A stretch of DNA of 64,000 nucleotides from Winogradskyella haliclonae (GTDB taxonomy: Bacteria > Bacteroidota > Bacteroidia > Flavobacteriales > Flavobacteriaceae). Positions 46,271 through 55,111 of the stretch are shown here, in pieces. Positions within the stretch are counted from its first letter, which is position 1, and the number at the start of each line of letters is the position of its first letter. The stretch spans positions 124,001 to 188,000 of the forward strand of contig NZ_BMDQ01000001.1 in the NCBI RefSeq assembly GCF_014635865.1, given 5' to 3'. The notes below the pieces were generated by a model, which ran no database searches, was not told the origin of the DNA, and worked only from the letters and a program-made list of their open reading frames with translations. Position numbers and translations under genes: made by a program.

Positions 46271-47458
46271 ATGAAAAAAATAGAATTTATACTACTAACA
46301 TTTATTGCTGTAATTAGTTTCACAGCATGTGAAGATGATAATGATTTAGAATTTATTGCTCAAGAGGCTCAAGACTTAGTTTTTACTAACTCATTTCAGG
46401 CAGAGTATATTCTTATTCCACAAGCTGCTAATAATCTAGCTGAACGTTTTACATGGAACAATGCTGATTTTGATGTTCCAACTAATGTTACATACCAATT
46501 ACAAAAATCTATCACTGGAGATTTTGCTGATGCAGAAGTCGTAGGAACAACTTCAGGTAATGATATTGCAATCACTATAGGAGATATGCTTACATATGCG
46601 ACAGAAGCTGGCCTTGATGCAGACCCAGCAACTACTGATTTGCCTAACACTGGCATAATCAATTTTAGACTACGTGCAGTTGTTGGTGATAATGGCTTAG
46701 AGAGTTTTTCTCCAGCGTCTGCATTAACAGTAGTACTACCTGAAGATTCAGGTGCTGCGCCAGCAGTATGTGATTTAGATCAGTATTTCATGGTTGGTGC
46801 TGCAGTAAAGTTTACAGGATGGGATTGGACAACTCCTCAAGCAGTCTTATGCTCTGGCACAAATGTTTACACAATAAATGTAGACTTAGTAAACAATGTA
46901 GACGGAGATGGTAATTTTAGATTCTTTACCGAAAATGGCGCATGGGGAAGTGGACAAAACTATCCATCGTTCATTAATGCAGGTTACACAATTGACGCTA
47001 TGTTTGAAGAAGCTACTGATGATGATGCTAACTTCTTATTCACTGGACCTTCAGGAAAATATTTCTTAACTATAGACGCTAATAACCTCACTATAACTTT
47101 AGACGAACCAACACCTCAAGGTGATTGTGATTTAGATCAATATTGGGCAGTAGGAGCTGGTTTGGCTGATGCAGGTTGGGACTGGACGACACCAGTGCAG
47201 TTAGTATGCGAAGGTGATGGTGTTTATTCAGGCTGGGTTAATTACACATCTGATAATGATGCTAACTTTAGATTCTTTACTGAAAATGGTGCCTGGGGAA
47301 GTGGTCAAAATTACCCATTCTTCTCTGATGGTGGTTATACCATAGATAGTAGATTTGAGCAAAATGACGATGATGATTTAAATTTCAAATTTGTTGGTGA
47401 AACTGGTCAGTACTTTACAACAATTGATACTGTTAATTTAACTATTACCCTAGAGTAA
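46271..47458 (+). CDS. SusE/SusF-type starch-binding lipoprotein with duplicated C-terminal module
   Basis: A 395-residue surface lipoprotein, lipobox ISFTACED (Cys20). Residues about 25-155 form the SusE N-terminal Ig-like domain. Residues 167-283 and 286-395 are two copies of a starch-binding module: both begin CDLDQY, contain GWDWTTP, then the identical FRFFTENGAWGSGQNYP, and end in LTIT. It binds glucan at the cell surface and helps SusC/SusD. A strong terminator follows. Confidence 0.92.
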   Translation: MKKIEFILLTFIAVISFTACEDDNDLEFIAQEAQDLVFTNSFQAEYILIPQAANNLAERFTWNNADFDVPTNVTYQLQKSITGDFADAEVVGTTSGNDIAITIGDMLTYATEAGLDADPATTDLPNTGIINFRLRAVVGDNGLESFSPASALTVVLPEDSGAAPAVCDLDQYFMVGAAVKFTGWDWTTPQAVLCSGTNVYTINVDLVNNVDGDGNFRFFTENGAWGSGQNYPSFINAGYTIDAMFEEATDDDANFLFTGPSGKYFLTIDANNLTITLDEPTPQGDCDLDQYWAVGAGLADAGWDWTTPVQLVCEGDGVYSGWVNYTSDNDANFRFFTENGAWGSGQNYPFFSDGGYTIDSRFEQNDDDDLNFKFVGETGQYFTTIDTVNLTITLE

Positions 47459-47502
47459 ATAATTAACAGTTTTAAACCTTAATTATGTAATATAATGCAA
47501 TT

Positions 47503-47533
47503 AGAAAAGGCTATGATTATCATAGCCTTTTCT
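47503..47533 (+). terminator. Terminator after the SusE gene
   Basis: A perfect 14-bp stem (47503-47516 with 47520-47533; core AAAAGGCTATGA) closed by a TTA loop. It lies 44 bases after the SusE stop and 10 bases before the amylase start. The T stretch lies partly in the stem and is interrupted by C (TTTTCTTTT), so some read-through to the amylase is likely. Confidence 0.82.
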
Positions 47534-47542
47534 TTTAAAAAA

Positions 47543-50518
47543 ATGAAAATGAAAAAATATTTACTCATAATTCTTGGGTTATTATATTCAACATATACTA
47601 TGCTTGGGCAAACTTACACTTGGTCGCCTGAGTTTTTTGAAGACACAACAGATAATGTTACACTTACTGTATCTGGCTTTAATCCAAATACTGAATGGTC
47701 AGTCTCAGATATATACCTTTGGGCTTGGCATTTCGATAATGACGGCACTCAAATAAATAACCCTACAGCTGTAGGAAACGATTTTGGCAACTCCCCAGAG
47801 ACTGCAAAATTTACGGACAATGGTAATGGCACATACTCTTTTAATTTTGGAAAACCCGAAGACTTTTTTGCAAACCCCAATTACAATGGTGTTTCAAGGA
47901 TTGGTTTTTTATTAAAATCTCAAGACGGCACTAGTCAAACCATCGATAGTTTTAAAGATGTTGGAATTGGAAATATTATTTTTATCACACCTACTCAAAA
48001 TACTGTAATTGTTAATTCTGGAGATAATTTGTCAGTTCAAGCTCAAATTGAACTTCAAGGTAGTCTAACAGCTGGTGGCACATATACAATTTCTTTTACT
48101 GGTACAGCGGATAATACACCCTTGAATAGTATGTGCGGTTTTCCAAATTGCACAAATACTATACAAAATATTACAAGTGGCGGAATAGTAACTTTTAGTG
48201 GTACACCTCCATCACCAAATAACACTATAACTATTGAAGATAGTTTTCAAGTTATAGTAAGTCCTACTGTTGTTGAAGAAGCATTACCGGCTGGACTTAA
48301 AGATGGTATTAATTATGATACTATGGATGCCACAAAAGCTACATTAGTTCTTACAGCACCTAACAAAGATTTTATTGAAGTTGCAGGAAGTTTTAATAAC
48401 TATCAACCTCAAGCATCTGATGTGATGAAACGTGACCCATCAACTGGCAAATATTGGCTAGAAATTACAGGATTAACCTCAGGACAAGTTGAAACCTATC
48501 AGTATTGGGTATATGACACAACACCTATAAGTGGATCTCCAGTAATAGTCAAAGCTGCTGACCCATACTCTACTCTGGTGCTATCACCATTCGATGATCC
48601 ATTTATTCCTGCTTCTAGCTACCCAAACTTACCAACATATCCTGCTGGACAAGAACGTGAAGTCACAGTATTACAAACAGGACAAACACCATATAATTGG
48701 GTAGTATCCAACTTTGACAAACCTAAAGAAGAAGATCTTATTGTCTACGAAGTATTGGTTAGGGACTTTGATGCAAACCGCAACTACCAAGATATTATTG
48801 ATAGAATCGATTATTTTAAAAATCTTAATATCAATGCAATTGAGTTAATGCCTGTAATGGAATTTGAAGGCAATGAAAGTTGGGGTTATAATACAGCATA
48901 TCATATGGCTTTGGATAAGTTTTATGGGACTCCTGACAAATTCAAAGAACTGGTAGATGTTTGCCATCAAAATGGTATTGCTGTTATTTTGGATATTGCT
49001 TTTAATCACGCTTTCGGAAGAAATCCGCTTGTACGTATGTGGATGGATGACCCAGATGGAGATGGATGGGGTGGCCCTTCTACAGAAAATCCATTTTTTA
49101 ATACAACACCACAACATGCTTTCAATGTTGGTAGTGATTTTGACCACAGCTCATCGTTGACAAGAGATTATGTAAAACATGTAATTGAATACTGGGTTGA
49201 AGAGTATAAAATAGATGGTTACCGATGGGATCTCACTAAAGGTTTCACTCAAAACTGCGGTAATGGAACAGATGGCGGAGATTTTGGCTGTACTCAAAAC
49301 TATCAACAAGACCGAATAGATGTATTAAAAGAATATATTGACCATGTATGGGCAATAGACCCTGATCACTATTCAATTTTTGAGCATCTAGGTAATGAAA
49401 ACGAAGAAAAAGAATGGGCAAACTATCGCCTTGGTGAAGGAAAAGGTGTTATGATGTGGGGAAAAATGACAAGTCCATATTCTGTTCTAGCACGTGGTTA
49501 TTATGATGATCCAACAAACCCTGCAACGGGTTGTGATATGGGTAATGGTAATATTTCAGGTGTTGGACACAAAAGCAGACCTTCTTTTCAAGGGAAACGT
49601 CTCATAGGCTATGCAGAAAGTCATGATGAAGAACGTATACTTTATCAAGCCATGGTTAATGGTAATACTTCTGGAACAGATGCTACCACTTTTGAATCTA
49701 GAGCAAGAACGATGTCATCAATAGGAGCTATACTACTAACCATCCCTGGTCCAAAAATGATTTGGCATTTTGGAGACTTAGCAATGGAAAACTCAATTTT
49801 CACAAGACAAGATGGTGTCGTAAATTCTCCTGATGGTTCTTGTGCGTTTGAGGATGGAGGTGCAATTCCTGGAGATAGTAAACTTGACACAAAACCCCAA
49901 CCTCAATGGGCTAATAACTGGCTATCAGATGCTAATAGAGGCCAAGTTTATCATGATTGGTCACGCCTAAATGCTTTAAAAATAACTGAAGATGTTTTTG
50001 AAGGCGATTATACCATTAATACGAGTATTACTCCAAGAATTCGTGTATTTGATACAAGCATATCAAATACTGAATTAAATGATGTTATTGTAATCGCAAA
50101 CTTTGATGTTATTGCTCAAAATGTAAATCCTCAATTTACAGCTGGAGTAGGTACATGGTACGATTTAATGGATGAAACAGGAAGTACAACAGTTACCGGT
50201 TCTACCACTTCTATTAGTATTCCTGCAGGTGAATTCAGGATTTTTGGTAATCAATCTGTAGCAGCATTAAGTACAAATGATGTGTTGTTAAATACTTTTA
50301 GTATATACCCTAATCCTGCAAATACTTCTTTTCAAGTTAATGCAAATATATCTGATGTAGAAGTCTATGACATTACTGGAAAGTTAGTCAAAGGGTATAA
50401 AGGAAGTTTTACCACTACTGATATCTTTGATATTTCTAGTTTAAAATCTGGAATCTATATTCTTAGAGCTAAAAACCAAAATAACCAAACTAGTACTTCA
50501 AAACTGATAAAGCTATAA
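47543..50518 (+). CDS. Secreted GH13 alpha-amylase with starch-binding region and T9SS sorting tail
   Basis: A 991-residue secreted enzyme. I start at 47543 (MKMKKYLLIILGLL signal peptide); an ATG at 47495 would be ahead of, and translate through, the terminator hairpin. Order: beta domain (about residues 20-240), E-set/CBM48-like region (DFIEVAGSFNNYQPQ), GH13 barrel with DIAFNHAFG (I), GYRWDLTKGF (nucleophile near 558), IFEHLGNE (acid/base near 613), ESHDEER (near 693), and a type A T9SS C-terminal domain (FSIYPNPANTSF to the end, SGIYILRAK). It cuts starch at the surface or outside the cell, feeding SusCD. Confidence 0.94.
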   Translation: MKMKKYLLIILGLLYSTYTMLGQTYTWSPEFFEDTTDNVTLTVSGFNPNTEWSVSDIYLWAWHFDNDGTQINNPTAVGNDFGNSPETAKFTDNGNGTYSFNFGKPEDFFANPNYNGVSRIGFLLKSQDGTSQTIDSFKDVGIGNIIFITPTQNTVIVNSGDNLSVQAQIELQGSLTAGGTYTISFTGTADNTPLNSMCGFPNCTNTIQNITSGGIVTFSGTPPSPNNTITIEDSFQVIVSPTVVEEALPAGLKDGINYDTMDATKATLVLTAPNKDFIEVAGSFNNYQPQASDVMKRDPSTGKYWLEITGLTSGQVETYQYWVYDTTPISGSPVIVKAADPYSTLVLSPFDDPFIPASSYPNLPTYPAGQEREVTVLQTGQTPYNWVVSNFDKPKEEDLIVYEVLVRDFDANRNYQDIIDRIDYFKNLNINAIELMPVMEFEGNESWGYNTAYHMALDKFYGTPDKFKELVDVCHQNGIAVILDIAFNHAFGRNPLVRMWMDDPDGDGWGGPSTENPFFNTTPQHAFNVGSDFDHSSSLTRDYVKHVIEYWVEEYKIDGYRWDLTKGFTQNCGNGTDGGDFGCTQNYQQDRIDVLKEYIDHVWAIDPDHYSIFEHLGNENEEKEWANYRLGEGKGVMMWGKMTSPYSVLARGYYDDPTNPATGCDMGNGNISGVGHKSRPSFQGKRLIGYAESHDEERILYQAMVNGNTSGTDATTFESRARTMSSIGAILLTIPGPKMIWHFGDLAMENSIFTRQDGVVNSPDGSCAFEDGGAIPGDSKLDTKPQPQWANNWLSDANRGQVYHDWSRLNALKITEDVFEGDYTINTSITPRIRVFDTSISNTELNDVIVIANFDVIAQNVNPQFTAGVGTWYDLMDETGSTTVTGSTTSISIPAGEFRIFGNQSVAALSTNDVLLNTFSIYPNPANTSFQVNANISDVEVYDITGKLVKGYKGSFTTTDIFDISSLKSGIYILRAKNQNNQTSTSKLIKL

Positions 50519-50553
50519 TTTCGTTAGAGATTAAACTTTGAATTAGTTTCAAT

Positions 50554-50586
50554 AAAAAAAGCTTCTCATAATGAGAAGCTTTTTTT
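50554..50586. terminator. Bidirectional terminator between amylase and tRNA-Leu
   Basis: GCTTCTCAT and ATGAGAAGC pair around a central A (50561-50579), flanked by seven A on one side and seven T on the other. It ends the plus-strand amylase transcript and lies one base from the 3' end of the minus-strand tRNA gene. Confidence 0.9.
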
Positions 50587-50587
50587 G

Positions 50588-50669
50588 TGCGGGCGGGGAG
50601 ACTCGAACTCCCACACCTCGCGGCACTAGATCCTAAGTCTAGCGTGTCTACCAATTCCACCACGCCCGC
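50588..50669 (-). tRNA. tRNA-Leu (anticodon UAG)
   Basis: An 82-base minus-strand gene. Acceptor stem GCGGGCG pairs with CGCCCGC and is followed by discriminator A; the TTCGAGT T-loop, the GGTAGAC D-loop and a long variable arm fit a class II Leu tRNA. The anticodon stem is CTAGA/TCTAG with loop CTTAGGA, giving anticodon TAG. CCA is not encoded. Confidence 0.96.
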
Positions 50670-50676
50670 AATACGA

Positions 50677-50696
50677 CCGATTTGTATTTAAATCGG
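50677..50696 (-). repeat. Hairpin in the 5' leader of tRNA-Leu
   Basis: CCGATTT and AAATCGG form a 7-bp stem around a 6-base loop, 7 bases before the mature tRNA 5' end. It lies between the promoter and the tRNA and would be removed by RNase P processing. Role unknown. Confidence 0.45.
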
Positions 50697-50700
50697 GATG

Positions 50701-50729
50701 CAAATATAAACAATGTTTTCAATAATCAA
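50701..50729 (-). promoter_or_regulatory. Promoter of tRNA-Leu
   Basis: Minus strand TTG (50729-50727), 18-base spacer, then TATATTTG (50708-50701), an exact TAnnTTTG box. This places the start of transcription near 50694, about 25 bases before the tRNA. Confidence 0.75.
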
Positions 50730-50794
50730 ACCGATTTAAAACAATAAAAAATCATATCGCTTTTCTTATTTTTGTTACTAATAAAACTCATAAT

Positions 50795-52183
50795 ATGTCC
50801 AAAATTCAATCTTACATAACAGCACATAAAAGTCGTTTTCTTAATGAACTTATAGAGCTTCTCAAAATTCCATCAATCAGTGCAGATTCAGCATATAAAG
50901 ATGATGTTTTAAAGACGGCTAAAGTCATTAAAGACAGCTTAGCTAATGCTGGCTGTGACCATGTAGAAGTATGCCAAACAGATGGTTATCCAATTGTATA
51001 TGGCGAGAAAATTATTAATCCTAATCTACCTACTGTTTTGGTTTATGGTCACTATGATGTACAACCACCAGATCCATTAGATTTGTGGGACTCACCTCCT
51101 TTTGAGCCTGTAATTAAAACTACTGAGTTGCATCCTGAAGGTGCAATTTTTGCTCGTGGTGCTTGTGATGATAAAGGCCAGATGTATATGCATGTAAAAG
51201 CTTTAGAATATATGACTTCGAATGGTGAATTGCCATGTAACTTAAAGTTTATGATTGAAGGAGAAGAAGAAGTAGGTAGTGAAAATTTAGGTCATTTTGT
51301 AAAAGCCAATCGTGAAAAATTAAAGAATGATGTGATTTTAATTTCTGACACGGGAATGATTGCAAAAGATGTTCCGTCAATTACAACAGGTTTAAGAGGC
51401 TTAAGTTATGTAGAAGTTGAAGTGACTGGCCCAAATCGCGATTTACATTCTGGGTTATATGGAGGCGCAGTTGCAAATCCAATAAATGTTTTAACAAAGA
51501 TGATTGCTTCGCTTCATGACAAAAACAACCATATTACTATTCCAGGTTTTTATGATAAGGTTGAAAACTTATCAGATGCAGAACGCACAGAAATGGCTAA
51601 AGCACCTTTCTCATTAGAAAACTATAAAAAAGCCTTGGACATCGATGCCGTATATGGTGAAGAAGGCTATACGACGAACGAGCGTAACTCTATTAGACCA
51701 ACTCTAGATGTCAATGGAATTTGGGGCGGTTACACAGGAGAAGGTGCCAAAACCGTAATTGCTAGTAAAGCCTATGCAAAAATCTCTATGCGTTTAGTCC
51801 CAAATCAAGATTGGGAGGAAGTTACAGATTTATTTAAAACACATTTTGAGAATATCGCACCAAAAGGTGTACGCGTTAAGGTTACACCTCATCATGGCGG
51901 TCAAGGCTATGTAACACCTATTGATAGTTTAGGCTATAAAGCTGCCGCAAAAGCATATAAGCAGACGTTTGGAAAGACACCAATACCTCAACGTAGTGGT
52001 GGAAGTATTCCTATTGTATCATTATTTGAAGAAGAATTAAAGAGTAAAACTATACTTATGGGCTTTGGCTTAGACAGTGATGCTATCCACTCTCCAAATG
52101 AACATTTTGGGATATGGAATTACTTCAAAGGCATAGAAACAATTCCATATTTTTATAAATACTTTACAGAATTTAAAAAATAA
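50795..52183 (+). CDS. M20-family dipeptidase
   Basis: A 462-residue cytoplasmic zinc peptidase. Metal and catalytic motifs: VYGHYDVQPPDP (first His and catalytic Asp), ARGACDDKGQ (bridging Asp), EGEEEVGSE (general-base Glu and ligand) and a late His in DSDAIHSPNE. It cleaves short peptides, probably dipeptides. A TATTTTTG box at 50767-50774 may be its -7 element. Directly followed (no gap) by a membrane-protein gene. Confidence 0.95.
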   Translation: MSKIQSYITAHKSRFLNELIELLKIPSISADSAYKDDVLKTAKVIKDSLANAGCDHVEVCQTDGYPIVYGEKIINPNLPTVLVYGHYDVQPPDPLDLWDSPPFEPVIKTTELHPEGAIFARGACDDKGQMYMHVKALEYMTSNGELPCNLKFMIEGEEEVGSENLGHFVKANREKLKNDVILISDTGMIAKDVPSITTGLRGLSYVEVEVTGPNRDLHSGLYGGAVANPINVLTKMIASLHDKNNHITIPGFYDKVENLSDAERTEMAKAPFSLENYKKALDIDAVYGEEGYTTNERNSIRPTLDVNGIWGGYTGEGAKTVIASKAYAKISMRLVPNQDWEEVTDLFKTHFENIAPKGVRVKVTPHHGGQGYVTPIDSLGYKAAAKAYKQTFGKTPIPQRSGGSIPIVSLFEEELKSKTILMGFGLDSDAIHSPNEHFGIWNYFKGIETIPYFYKYFTEFKK

Positions 52184-53434
52184 ATGATACTAAGTCAAAC
52201 GTACATCCCTAAATGGTCTAATAAGAGTAAACTGTTTTTCAGATTTATCTGCTCTTATTTTTTATTGTACATTTTTTTAATGTTTTCAAGCGGTTTGTTT
52301 GAAGCTCCTTTTAGATGGGTTGGGAAAACTATTTTAGGGTTTAATTATGAGTTTGATGTTAGTGGTTACGGAAGTGGTGACAATACTTATGCATACATCA
52401 CACTTTTTGTAAATATAATACTTGCATTAGCTGTGACTATTCTCTGGTCACTATTACAAGGTAAAAAAGAAGAATACAATAAATTTTTCTATTGGTTTTT
52501 AGTTGTGCTTCGATTTTTTATTATCGCCGCTATGTTATTGTATGGTTTTGTGAAGGTATTTCAGATTCAGTTTCAACCACCATCATTTGTTAGGTTACTT
52601 CAACCATTGGGAGAGTTTTCTCCTATGGGATTAGCTTGGACATACATGGGTTACTCCAAAGGTTTTGGAATGTTTGCTGGCATAATGGAGATTATTGGGG
52701 GTGTGTTACTCATTTGGAGACGAACAGCCACTTTAGGTGCTTTTATTGTCATAGGTGTAATGACCCAAGTTGCCATGATGAATTTAATGTTTGATATTCC
52801 TGTTAAGCTTTTTTCAATTCACCTAATTCTTATGGCTGGCGTAATCTTTATGACAGACACTAAGCGTTTTACTTCTGTTTTTATAAAAAATACATCTACC
52901 GAAAGTTATAATTTTTACCATCCAATTACTTCAAAAAGCTATCATAAAATTATACGTAATAGTAAAATAATACTACTTCCTATAGTGCTTATTGCTGGTT
53001 GCGTATTAAGTTATTTAGGTCAACTAAACATAAGTGATATTAACCATAGACCAAAACTTTATGGCATATGGGAAACTAAATCTTTTGTTAGAAACAATGA
53101 CACCATTCCTCCTTTAGTGACTGACTCATATCGTTGGCGTTATCTCTTAATTGAACGAAAAGGAAATGCTATTGTTAAAACGATGACAGATAATTTAGTG
53201 AAGCATACTTTTATTACAGATACTACCCAAAATAAAATTTCAATATACAGTCAATATGGTATTAAGGATAGTCTTAACTTTAAGTATACTTTAGAGAATT
53301 CTAAATACTTAAAACTGTTTGGTATTCTAGAAAATGACAGTCTTGTTATTACACTGACAAAAAAAGATGTAAATAAGTTTCCTTTAAAATCTAGAGGATT
53401 CCGATGGATAAATGAGCGCCCTTATAACAAATAA
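52184..53434 (+). CDS. Membrane protein, DoxX-like
   Basis: A 416-residue protein with about seven hydrophobic helices (near residues 20-40, 60-80, 100-125, 165-185, 190-215, 215-230, 265-285). The middle part (LLQPLGEFSPMGLAWTYMGYSKGFGMFAGIMEIIGGVLL) resembles DoxX/DoxD-type quinone-linked membrane domains. Residues 290-416 form a soluble tail (YGIWETKSF) of unknown role. It starts on the base after the peptidase stop, so is translated from the same message. Function not assigned. Confidence 0.75.
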   Translation: MILSQTYIPKWSNKSKLFFRFICSYFLLYIFLMFSSGLFEAPFRWVGKTILGFNYEFDVSGYGSGDNTYAYITLFVNIILALAVTILWSLLQGKKEEYNKFFYWFLVVLRFFIIAAMLLYGFVKVFQIQFQPPSFVRLLQPLGEFSPMGLAWTYMGYSKGFGMFAGIMEIIGGVLLIWRRTATLGAFIVIGVMTQVAMMNLMFDIPVKLFSIHLILMAGVIFMTDTKRFTSVFIKNTSTESYNFYHPITSKSYHKIIRNSKIILLPIVLIAGCVLSYLGQLNISDINHRPKLYGIWETKSFVRNNDTIPPLVTDSYRWRYLLIERKGNAIVKTMTDNLVKHTFITDTTQNKISIYSQYGIKDSLNFKYTLENSKYLKLFGILENDSLVITLTKKDVNKFPLKSRGFRWINERPYNK

Positions 53435-53438
53435 GTTA

Positions 53439-54623
53439 TTACTCCTTTACAAATTTAAAAGTTCTTGACTTTTCTTTATTGGTAATTTCTAAGAAATAGA
53501 TGCCATTAGAAAATTCTGAAAGGTCAATACTACTTGCATTTGCATCCATTTTTACTTGCTTAATAAGTTTACCCTTAACGTCAAAAAACTCTAAATTAAA
53601 GTCAGTACTTAACACCGTTTCTATATTTAATATAGACTTAACCGGATTGGGAAAAATCTTTAATTCGTCATCTGTAAAAGCATCTACGGATAACAACCTA
53701 ACAATACCAGCTTTAGTCGCTGTATAAGCAGCAACTAATTTAGCAATCTCATGAAAATAAGCCATATCTAAAGTTGCTAGTCTATCCGTATTTTGATGAT
53801 AATTTGGAGTCTGGTCACTAGTTTGCCAAGATTCTCCTACTAATACTGCGCCATAACCTTCGTCCCAAAAAGGTTTATGGTCACTTGCAGGTGTTCCTGG
53901 ATTTACAACAATAGGATTCAAATTCGGCGCATACGTTGGTTGAAGCAACAATAAATCATCCTTAATTTGTACTGAGGTCCCAATATTACGCAAATCGATA
54001 TCAAAGTTGTTATCGTTAGCAATTTGGTTTTGATAGCCCATCATATCCATATTTATAACACCAATAATATTTGCTCTATTTGCACCTCCATTAGCGACAT
54101 CAGAGGCTAGTTCTGCATAATAATTAGATCCTCTCAAACCTATTTCTTCTTCATCCCACAAAGCATATACTACTGTATTTTCTATCTCATATCTAGAAAG
54201 TATTCTTGCTATTTCTAATACCGCAGAAGTTCCGGTAGTATTGTCATCTGCACAAAATGTTGTTACAGAATCGTAATGCGCACATATGATATAAATATCG
54301 TCTGGATTTACAGTTCCTAATTGTGTTGCTATAACATTAATACCATTAGTATTAAATGCTTGTTCGTTGATTGTAATATTACTTAAAGCTTCAAAATGGT
54401 CCTTAATATACTCTGCTGCTAAATCATTATTGCTTTGAACCCGAGTAGTTATAAGCGCATTAGATCCATTAATTGATGACGATGTTTCTCCAGAAAGTTC
54501 AGAAACTTTTCGTTCTAAACTATCCATTCTAATGCCATTAACCACATCTTGTACAAACTGGGCATTGGCAAAAAAGGACGTAAATATTAAAATTAAAAAG
54601 GGTGCGTAGATTCTTTTCATCAT
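53439..54623 (-). CDS. Secreted M28 zinc aminopeptidase with T9SS sorting tail
   Basis: A 394-residue exported peptidase. I take the ATG at 54623 (MMKRIYAPFLILIFTSFFANAQ signal peptide); an in-frame TTG at 54650 falls inside a likely -7 box (TATATTTG, 54655-54648). Zinc ligands: CAHYDS, DDNTTGT, WDEEEIGL, MDMMG and SDHKPFW. The C-terminal 75 residues are a type A T9SS signal (IFPNPVKSIL, SNGIYFLEI). It is secreted, and may release N-terminal amino acids from external peptides. Confidence 0.93.
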   Translation of the reverse strand: MMKRIYAPFLILIFTSFFANAQFVQDVVNGIRMDSLERKVSELSGETSSSINGSNALITTRVQSNNDLAAEYIKDHFEALSNITINEQAFNTNGINVIATQLGTVNPDDIYIICAHYDSVTTFCADDNTTGTSAVLEIARILSRYEIENTVVYALWDEEEIGLRGSNYYAELASDVANGGANRANIIGVINMDMMGYQNQIANDNNFDIDLRNIGTSVQIKDDLLLLQPTYAPNLNPIVVNPGTPASDHKPFWDEGYGAVLVGESWQTSDQTPNYHQNTDRLATLDMAYFHEIAKLVAAYTATKAGIVRLLSVDAFTDDELKIFPNPVKSILNIETVLSTDFNLEFFDVKGKLIKQVKMDANASSIDLSEFSNGIYFLEITNKEKSRTFKFVKE

Positions 54624-54687
54624 TGACTTTTTTGGGGTAATTGCTTTCAAATATAGTAATAATGTTAGGTAGATTTTAAATTTTATT

Positions 54688-54717
54688 TTGAATATACAAA
54701 TTTTAATTCTACATTTG
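54688..54717 (+). promoter_or_regulatory. Promoter of the blaI-M56 operon
   Basis: TTG (54688-54690), a 19-base spacer and TACATTTG (54710-54717) give an exact match to the Bacteroidota promoter. The -7 box is inside the BlaI-type operator palindrome. Confidence 0.8.
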
Positions 54718-54721
54718 TAGA
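54708..54721. promoter_or_regulatory. BlaI/MecI-type operator
   Basis: TCTACATTTGTAGA contains the TACA-N2-TGTA core typical of BlaI/MecI operators and covers the -7 box of the blaI promoter. A second dyad, TTCTA (54727-54731) and TAGAA (54738-54742), ends just before the start codon. This implies autorepression. Confidence 0.78.
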
Positions 54722-54743
54722 GTTAATTCTAAAAACGTAGAAG

Positions 54744-55109
54744 ATGCAACTTTCAAAAACCGAAGAACAATTAATGCAACACCTTTGGAAGCTTAACAAA
54801 GCCTTTATGAAGGATTTATTAGAGGTCTATCCAGAGCCAAAACCTGCCACAACAACTGTCGCTACATTATTAAAACGAATGATTGACAAAGGTTTTGTTG
54901 CTTATAAAACTTATGGTAAATCGAGAGAATATTACCCGCTTGTAAAGAAAGAAGATTATTTCTCTAAGCATGTAAATGGTTTAATTAAAAACTTTTTTAA
55001 TGATAGCGCATCACAATTTGCATCATTCTTTACCACTAAAACAGATTTATCAAAGTCTGAATTAGAAGCTCTAAAAAAGCTGATTGATAACGAAATAAAG
55101 AAAAAGTAA
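54744..55109 (+). CDS. BlaI/MecI/CopY-family transcriptional repressor
   Basis: A 121-residue repressor. Winged-helix domain at residues 4-75 (LSKTEEQLMQHLWKL, TVATLLKRMIDKGFVAYK) and a C-terminal dimerisation helix region (about 80-121). In the known systems the partner M56 protease cleaves or triggers cleavage of the repressor. The partner gene begins 2 bases after its stop. Confidence 0.94.
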   Translation: MQLSKTEEQLMQHLWKLNKAFMKDLLEVYPEPKPATTTVATLLKRMIDKGFVAYKTYGKSREYYPLVKKEDYFSKHVNGLIKNFFNDSASQFASFFTTKTDLSKSELEALKKLIDNEIKKK

Positions 55110-55111
55110 TC

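Noticed and set aside
47495..47542. Amylase start at the ATG at 47495.
   Set aside because: It would translate through the terminator hairpin and put 16 residues before a clear signal peptide starting at 47543.
54624..54650. TTG start at 54650 for the M28 peptidase.
   Set aside because: It overlaps a TATATTTG -7-like box and precedes a full signal peptide starting at 54623.
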